A stretch of 64,000 nt of DNA, from contig JAPSJW010000003.1 in assembly GCA_031177985.1 (NCBI GenBank), positions 310,001 to 374,000 on the forward strand. The letters run 5' to 3'. The notes below the pieces were generated by a model. It worked only from the letters and a program-made list of their open reading frames with translations, was not told where the DNA came from and searched no databases. The stretch is from Microbacteriaceae bacterium. GTDB lineage: Bacteria; Actinomycetota; Actinomycetes; Actinomycetales; Microbacteriaceae. Position numbers and translations under genes: made by a program. Positions 59,736-64,000 of the stretch are shown in pieces (position 1 is the first letter of the stretch; the number at the start of each line of letters is the position of its first letter).

Positions 59736-60271
59736 CGACGAGACGGCTGGCGTTCGCGGCGCTCGTCGCCGCGGTCATCGGCCTCGTGCTGTCGTTCGGC
59801 GGGCAGGCGCTCGGCACGGGCGGCGTTCTCGTGGCCCAGCTGCTCGTCTACCTCGCCGTGCCGGTGCTGCTCATCGTCGTCGGTCGCCGACTGGCGGATG
59901 CGGCGCGCAAGGACCGCGAGATGTACCACCGGGCGATCGCCGTCTTCGCCCTGTCCGCCGTCGTCGCCCGGTGGCTGATGTCGTTCGGCATCACCCTCTC
60001 GCCCTCGCTGCTGCAGGGCGGCCCGCCCGACCTGTGGTCGCTCGCGTCGGCCTACGCCGCCCCTGTCGGGCTCGGCTGCCTCGCCCTCGCGACGGCCGTC
60101 ACGGGTTGGCTGCTGCTCGGCCGCTTCTCGAAGGGCCTGCGGGTCACGCTGTCGATCGTCGCGGCGATACCGATCTCCCTGCTCGTCGCGACCGGCTCGC
60201 TGACGCCGTGGTTCGCCGTCGCGGGAGCGATCGCGGCCGTGCTCGCCGCGTCGCGGATGAAGTCCGCCTGA
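59732..60271 (+). CDS. Small membrane protein of unknown function
   Basis: The product has 179 residues with five or six hydrophobic helices and short charged loops (RRLADAARKDREMYHRA near residue 50). No family recognised. The ATG overlaps the mutase stop (ATGA), so it is translated with it. Its stop is 3 nt from the convergent PTS gene. Operon position gives no clear hint of function. Confidence 0.75.
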   Translation: MTTRRLAFAALVAAVIGLVLSFGGQALGTGGVLVAQLLVYLAVPVLLIVVGRRLADAARKDREMYHRAIAVFALSAVVARWLMSFGITLSPSLLQGGPPDLWSLASAYAAPVGLGCLALATAVTGWLLLGRFSKGLRVTLSIVAAIPISLLVATGSLTPWFAVAGAIAAVLAASRMKSA

Positions 60272-60274
60272 GCC

Positions 60275-60547
60275 TCAGCCGAGGGCGGCGTCGAGCTTCT
60301 CGGCGAGCTCCTGCTGATCGAAGTAGTTGAGGATGACGACGACGTCGGCGAAGGTCGGCCCGATCGCCTCGACGAACTCCGGGCTCGTCAGGATCACCTG
60401 AGCGTCGGCCGCCGCGGTCTTGATCGACGCGACGTCCGCCGCTTCGACGGTCGCCTCAAGCCCGAGCCGCTCGAGCACCCGTTCGGTGTTGACCTTGAGG
60501 ATCGCGGACGAGCCGATGCCCGCTCCGCAGATGGCGACGATCTTCAC
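60275..60547 (-). CDS. PTS subunit IIB, ascorbate/SgaB-like
   Basis: The product has 90 residues. IVAICGAGIGSSAILKVNTE puts the phosphorylated Cys at residue 7 in the CGxGxGSS loop typical of the lactose/ascorbate IIB class. It takes phosphate from IIA and passes it to a sugar moved by a IIC membrane protein, but no IIC gene is in the window. GTGA overlap with the IIA gene upstream. Confidence 0.88.
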   Translation of the reverse strand: MKIVAICGAGIGSSAILKVNTERVLERLGLEATVEAADVASIKTAAADAQVILTSPEFVEAIGPTFADVVVILNYFDQQELAEKLDAALG

Positions 60548-60990
60548 GAGCCCACTCCCATCAGCCTGCGCACCTCATCCGCGGTGGTCGCGGCGGCGAG
60601 CGCCGGCACCGTCGAGGGGTCGTTGAACACATTGGCGAGCCCGGCGACCTGGGCGAGGTGTCCCTCGACCGACGCGATCGCGAGTCCCAGCACGACCGAC
60701 ACCGGGTCGTTGTGCGGATGCCCGAACTCCACCGGAGCCGCGAGCGTCACGATGGCGAGGCCGTCGGCCAGCACCGCGGGGCCCGGACGGGCGTGGGCCA
60801 GCGCGAGGCCGGGCGCGATGACCACGTACGGTCCGTGCTCCTCGATCATCCGCACCATCTCGTCCGCGTAGGAGGCGCGGGCGAACCCCGCCCGGGTGAG
60901 CGCCTCGCCTGAGGCGCGCACGGCATCCCGCCAGTCGCGGGCGCGCACACCTATCGAGATGGCCCTCTCGGGCAGCGGAGGGAGCGTCAC
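60544..60990 (-). CDS. PTS subunit IIA, mannitol/fructose-type
   Basis: The product has 148 residues. YVVIAPGLALAHARPGPAVL contains the active-site His of the PTS EIIA-2 family, and PVEFGHPHNDPVSVVLGLA is the second conserved block. It accepts phosphate from HPr. The GTG at 60990 is one nucleotide after the stop of add, so the PTS subunits and adenosine deaminase are one operon. With no IIC nearby it may serve a distant transporter or a regulatory role. Confidence 0.88.
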   Translation of the reverse strand: MTLPPLPERAISIGVRARDWRDAVRASGEALTRAGFARASYADEMVRMIEEHGPYVVIAPGLALAHARPGPAVLADGLAIVTLAAPVEFGHPHNDPVSVVLGLAIASVEGHLAQVAGLANVFNDPSTVPALAAATTADEVRRLMGVGS

Positions 60991-60991
60991 G

Positions 60992-62104
60992 TCAGGCGTC
61001 CTCGAACCCGGCGATGATGCGCTCCGCGAGTTCCTCGCGCTCCTCGAGCGGCAGGAACGCCCCCGAGATCGCGTGCAGCTGGAAGGCGAGAAGGTCGTCG
61101 AGCCCGTAGCCGAACGCGTCCGCGAGGATGCCGAGCTCGCGGGAGAGCGTCGTGCCGCTCATCAGACGGTTGTCGGTGTTGACCGTCACCCGGAATCCCA
61201 GCTGGTACAGCACGTCGAAGGGGTGGTCGAGGATGTCGTCTCCCCACTCCGCGACGGCGCCGGTCTGCAGGTTCGAGGTGGGGCTCGTCTCGAGCACGAT
61301 CTCCCGGTCCTTGACCCACTGCGCCACCGGGCCGAGGCTCACGTAGGTGCTCTCGTCGTCCTGACGCTCGACGGTGATGTCCTGAGCGATGCGCACGCCG
61401 TGGCCGAGGCGCAGGGCGCGACCGTCGACGAGGGCGCTGCGGATGCTCGGAAGATCGTCGGCCTCCCCCGCGTGCACCGTCACCGGCAGGAACTCGCGCG
61501 CCAGCAGGTCGAAGGCATCGCGCAGGCGCGAGGGCGGGAATCCCGCCTCGGGGCCCGCGATGTCGAACCCGACGACCCCGCGCTCGCGGTGCCTCAGCGC
61601 GAGCTCCGCGATCTCGAGGCCGCGGTCGTTCTGCCGCATGGCGCTGACGAGCTGGCCGATGCGGATCTCTCCGCCCGACTCATCGATGCCCTGCGCGATC
61701 CCCTCCTGCACCGCCTCGACCGTCTCGTCGAGGGTGAGGCCGCGGGTCAGGTGCTGCTCGGGCGCCCAGCGGATCTCCCCGTAGACGACGCCGTCGGCGG
61801 CGAGGTCGAGCACGAACTCGCGTGCAACGCGGGTGAGGCCCTCGCGGGTCTGCATGACCGCGGTCGTGAGCGCGAAGGTCTTGAGGTACTCGACGAGGCT
61901 GCCGCTCTGCGACTGCCCGAGGAACCAGTCGGCGAGTCCGTCGGCGTCGGCGACGGGCACGTCGACACCGTCCGCCTCCGCGAGGTCGAGGATCGTCTGG
62001 GCACGCAGACCGCCGTCGAGGTGGTCGTGCAGCGAGACCTTCGGCAGTGCGGTCAGGGGCACTGTGGTGCCTGGGACGACGTCGGTCTCGCTCGCGGAAG
62101 CCAT
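60992..62104 (-). CDS. add: Adenosine deaminase
   Basis: The product has 370 residues. LPKVSLHDHLDGGLRAQT holds the zinc HxH pair; VTVHAGEADDLPSI (third His and catalytic Glu), RLGHGVRIAQD, and VTVNTDNRLMSGT (Asp) complete the site. It deaminates adenosine and deoxyadenosine for purine salvage. ATG 62104 lies 6 nt after TAGATT, so the message is probably leaderless. In M. tuberculosis add and deoA are also neighbours (Rv3313c-Rv3314c, from memory); here a nucleoside hydrolase gene separates them. Confidence 0.93.
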   Translation of the reverse strand: MASASETDVVPGTTVPLTALPKVSLHDHLDGGLRAQTILDLAEADGVDVPVADADGLADWFLGQSQSGSLVEYLKTFALTTAVMQTREGLTRVAREFVLDLAADGVVYGEIRWAPEQHLTRGLTLDETVEAVQEGIAQGIDESGGEIRIGQLVSAMRQNDRGLEIAELALRHRERGVVGFDIAGPEAGFPPSRLRDAFDLLAREFLPVTVHAGEADDLPSIRSALVDGRALRLGHGVRIAQDITVERQDDESTYVSLGPVAQWVKDREIVLETSPTSNLQTGAVAEWGDDILDHPFDVLYQLGFRVTVNTDNRLMSGTTLSRELGILADAFGYGLDDLLAFQLHAISGAFLPLEEREELAERIIAGFEDA

Positions 62105-62110
62105 GCTGCC

Positions 62111-62116
62111 AATCTA
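62111..62116 (-). promoter_or_regulatory. Putative leaderless promoter (TAGATT) for add
   Basis: TAGATT read on the minus strand, 6 nt before ATG 62104. Confidence 0.5.
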
Positions 62117-62121
62117 CTAGC

Positions 62122-62135
62122 GGCGGACGTCCGCC
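62122..62135. promoter_or_regulatory. Perfect 14-bp palindrome between add and the nucleoside hydrolase gene
   Basis: GGCGGACGTCCGCC is its own reverse complement. It lies 5 bp upstream of the add -10 box and 16 bp upstream of the hydrolase -10 box, covering the -35 zone of the plus-strand promoter and the spacer of the minus-strand one, where a repressor could control both genes. Confidence 0.5.
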
Positions 62136-62151
62136 AACCTGGGCACTGAGG

Positions 62152-62157
62152 TAGCGT
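62152..62157 (+). promoter_or_regulatory. Putative leaderless promoter (TAGCGT) for the nucleoside hydrolase gene
   Basis: TAGCGT followed by 8 nt and GTG 62166. Confidence 0.5.
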
Positions 62158-62165
62158 GGCTCCTC

Positions 62166-63125
62166 GTGCCCAGGAAGATCCTCCTCGACTGCGACCCAGG
62201 CCACGACGACGCGATCGCGATGCTCCTCGCGCACGGCGATCCCGACATCGAGCTCGTCGGCGTGACCACGGTGATGGGCAACCAGACGATCGAGAAGGTG
62301 ACCCGCAACGCCCTCGCGGTCGCCCGCATCGCGGGCATCACCGACGTGCCGTTCGCCCGAGGCGCCCACCGCCCGCTCGTGCGCGCGGTCGAGGTAGCGG
62401 ACTCCATCCACGGCGAGTCGGGGCTCGACGGACCGGTGCTGCCCGAGCCCTCGATCGAGCTCGACGAGCGGCACGCGGTCGACCTCATCATCGACACGAT
62501 CATGGCGAGCGAGCCCGGCGAGATCACGCTCGTGCCCACCGGCGCCCTGACGAACATCGCCCTCGCCGTGCGCAAGGAGCCGCGGATCGTCGAGCGGGTG
62601 CGCGAGGTCGTGCTGATGGGGGGCGGGGTGCACGTCGGCAACTGGAGCGCGACGAGCGAGTTCAACATCGTCATCGACCCCGAGGCCGCGCACATCGTGT
62701 TCAACGAGCCCTGGCCGCTCACGATGGTGGGCCTCGACCTCACGCATGAGGCGCTCGCGACTCCCGAGGTCGCCGAGCGGATCGCCGCGATCGGCACGGC
62801 TCCGGCCCGTTTCGTCGGCGAGCTGCTCGAGTTCTTCCGGGAGAGCTACAAGGATGCGCAGGGCTTCGAGCATCCGCCCGTGCACGACCCGTGCGCCGTC
62901 GCGTTCGTCATCGATCCCTCGGTGATGAAGGTCACCCGGGTGCCGCTCGACATCGAGCTCACCGGCTCGCTCACCCTCGGCATGACCGTCGCCGACTTCC
63001 GCTTCCCTGCCCCCGAGGACTGCACGACCCAGGTCGCGACGAACCTCGACCACGGCCGCTTCTGGGACCTGGTCGTCCGGGCGATCGAGAACATCGGCGA
63101 GCCCGACGAAGCGCCGGTCGTGTAG
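62166..63125 (+). CDS. Inosine-uridine-type nucleoside hydrolase
   Basis: The product has 319 residues from GTG 62166. ILLDCDPGHDDAIAMLLAHG is the calcium-binding DxDPGxDD signature. VTTVMGNQTIEKVTRNAL, LVPTGALTNIALAVRKEP, VVLMGGGVHVGN, and VHDPCAVAFVIDP complete the IunH fold. It splits ribonucleosides into base and ribose. It diverges from add across 61 nt and converges on deoA with a 7-nt gap, so three nucleoside-degrading enzymes are clustered. Confidence 0.93.
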   Translation: MPRKILLDCDPGHDDAIAMLLAHGDPDIELVGVTTVMGNQTIEKVTRNALAVARIAGITDVPFARGAHRPLVRAVEVADSIHGESGLDGPVLPEPSIELDERHAVDLIIDTIMASEPGEITLVPTGALTNIALAVRKEPRIVERVREVVLMGGGVHVGNWSATSEFNIVIDPEAAHIVFNEPWPLTMVGLDLTHEALATPEVAERIAAIGTAPARFVGELLEFFRESYKDAQGFEHPPVHDPCAVAFVIDPSVMKVTRVPLDIELTGSLTLGMTVADFRFPAPEDCTTQVATNLDHGRFWDLVVRAIENIGEPDEAPVV

Positions 63126-63132
63126 GGGCCGG

Positions 63133-64000
<868 letters not shown>

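Overview
The window is a gene-dense stretch of a high-GC Gram-positive chromosome, about 70 percent G+C by eye, with many GTG starts and 1-4 nt stop/start overlaps. Gene content and order point to an actinobacterium, most likely Microbacteriaceae (Microbacterium-like). This is an inference from style, from family-specific genes such as the acyl-CoA carboxylase epsilon subunit and the LpdA-type quinone reductase, and from repeated leaderless promoters (TAGGCT-like box 6-8 nt before ATG/GTG). No tRNA, rRNA, transposase, integrase or CRISPR array was seen.

Left part (1 to about 36.5 kb) is a surface-glycan locus. It holds dTDP-L-rhamnose synthesis (rmlA, rmlC, rmlB, rmlD), two tandem GDP-mannose 4,6-dehydratase genes, a decaprenyl-phosphate phosphoribosyltransferase, a WbbL-like rhamnosyltransferase, eight other GT-B-type glycosyltransferases (one cut by the edge, one degenerate), a MOP-type flippase, four large polytopic GT-C-like membrane proteins (three of them tandem paralogues), a polysaccharide pyruvyl transferase, an O-acyltransferase, a GtrA protein, an LPG-synthase-type membrane protein, an odd nitroreductase, a secreted protein with three carbohydrate-binding-like repeats plus a membrane-anchored partner, and at the right end an LCP-family glycan-to-wall ligase. 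Three small proteins made of a helical segment and a SWRVTRPLR-type motif precede the glycosyltransferases that carry a GIQRVVRE-type motif.

Middle part (36.5 to 55.4 kb) follows, as far as I recall it, the order seen in Mycobacterium tuberculosis around Rv3265c-Rv3285: wbbL, rmlD, LCP, purE, purK, GtrA, PH protein, birA, accD5, accE5, maf, accA3. Several modules interrupt it. A UDP-sugar dehydrogenase sits beside purK. A nonulosonic (sialic-type) acid module (NeuB, a NeuA-phosphatase fusion, two candidate glycosyltransferases) lies between birA and accD5. A two-component system with a kinase-like third member and a TrmA-type rRNA/tRNA methyltransferase lie between accE5 and maf. A VSR/DUF559-like nuclease gene bracketed by two 68-nt palindromic elements follows accA3. 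A possible structured RNA with a strong terminator lies after accE5.

Right part (55.7 to 64 kb) is lpdA followed by nucleoside and sugar-phosphate salvage: purine nucleoside phosphorylase, phosphosugar mutase, adenosine deaminase with two orphan PTS subunits, a nucleoside hydrolase and a truncated thymidine phosphorylase. The add/nucleoside-hydrolase pair diverges from a 61-bp region with two leaderless promoters around a perfect 14-bp palindrome.

Working together, the nucleotide-sugar genes feed cytoplasmic glycosyltransferases, the flippase exports the lipid-linked product, the GT-C proteins, pyruvyl and acyl transferases decorate it, and the LCP enzyme would attach it to peptidoglycan. 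The structure of the glycan cannot be deduced from sequence alone.
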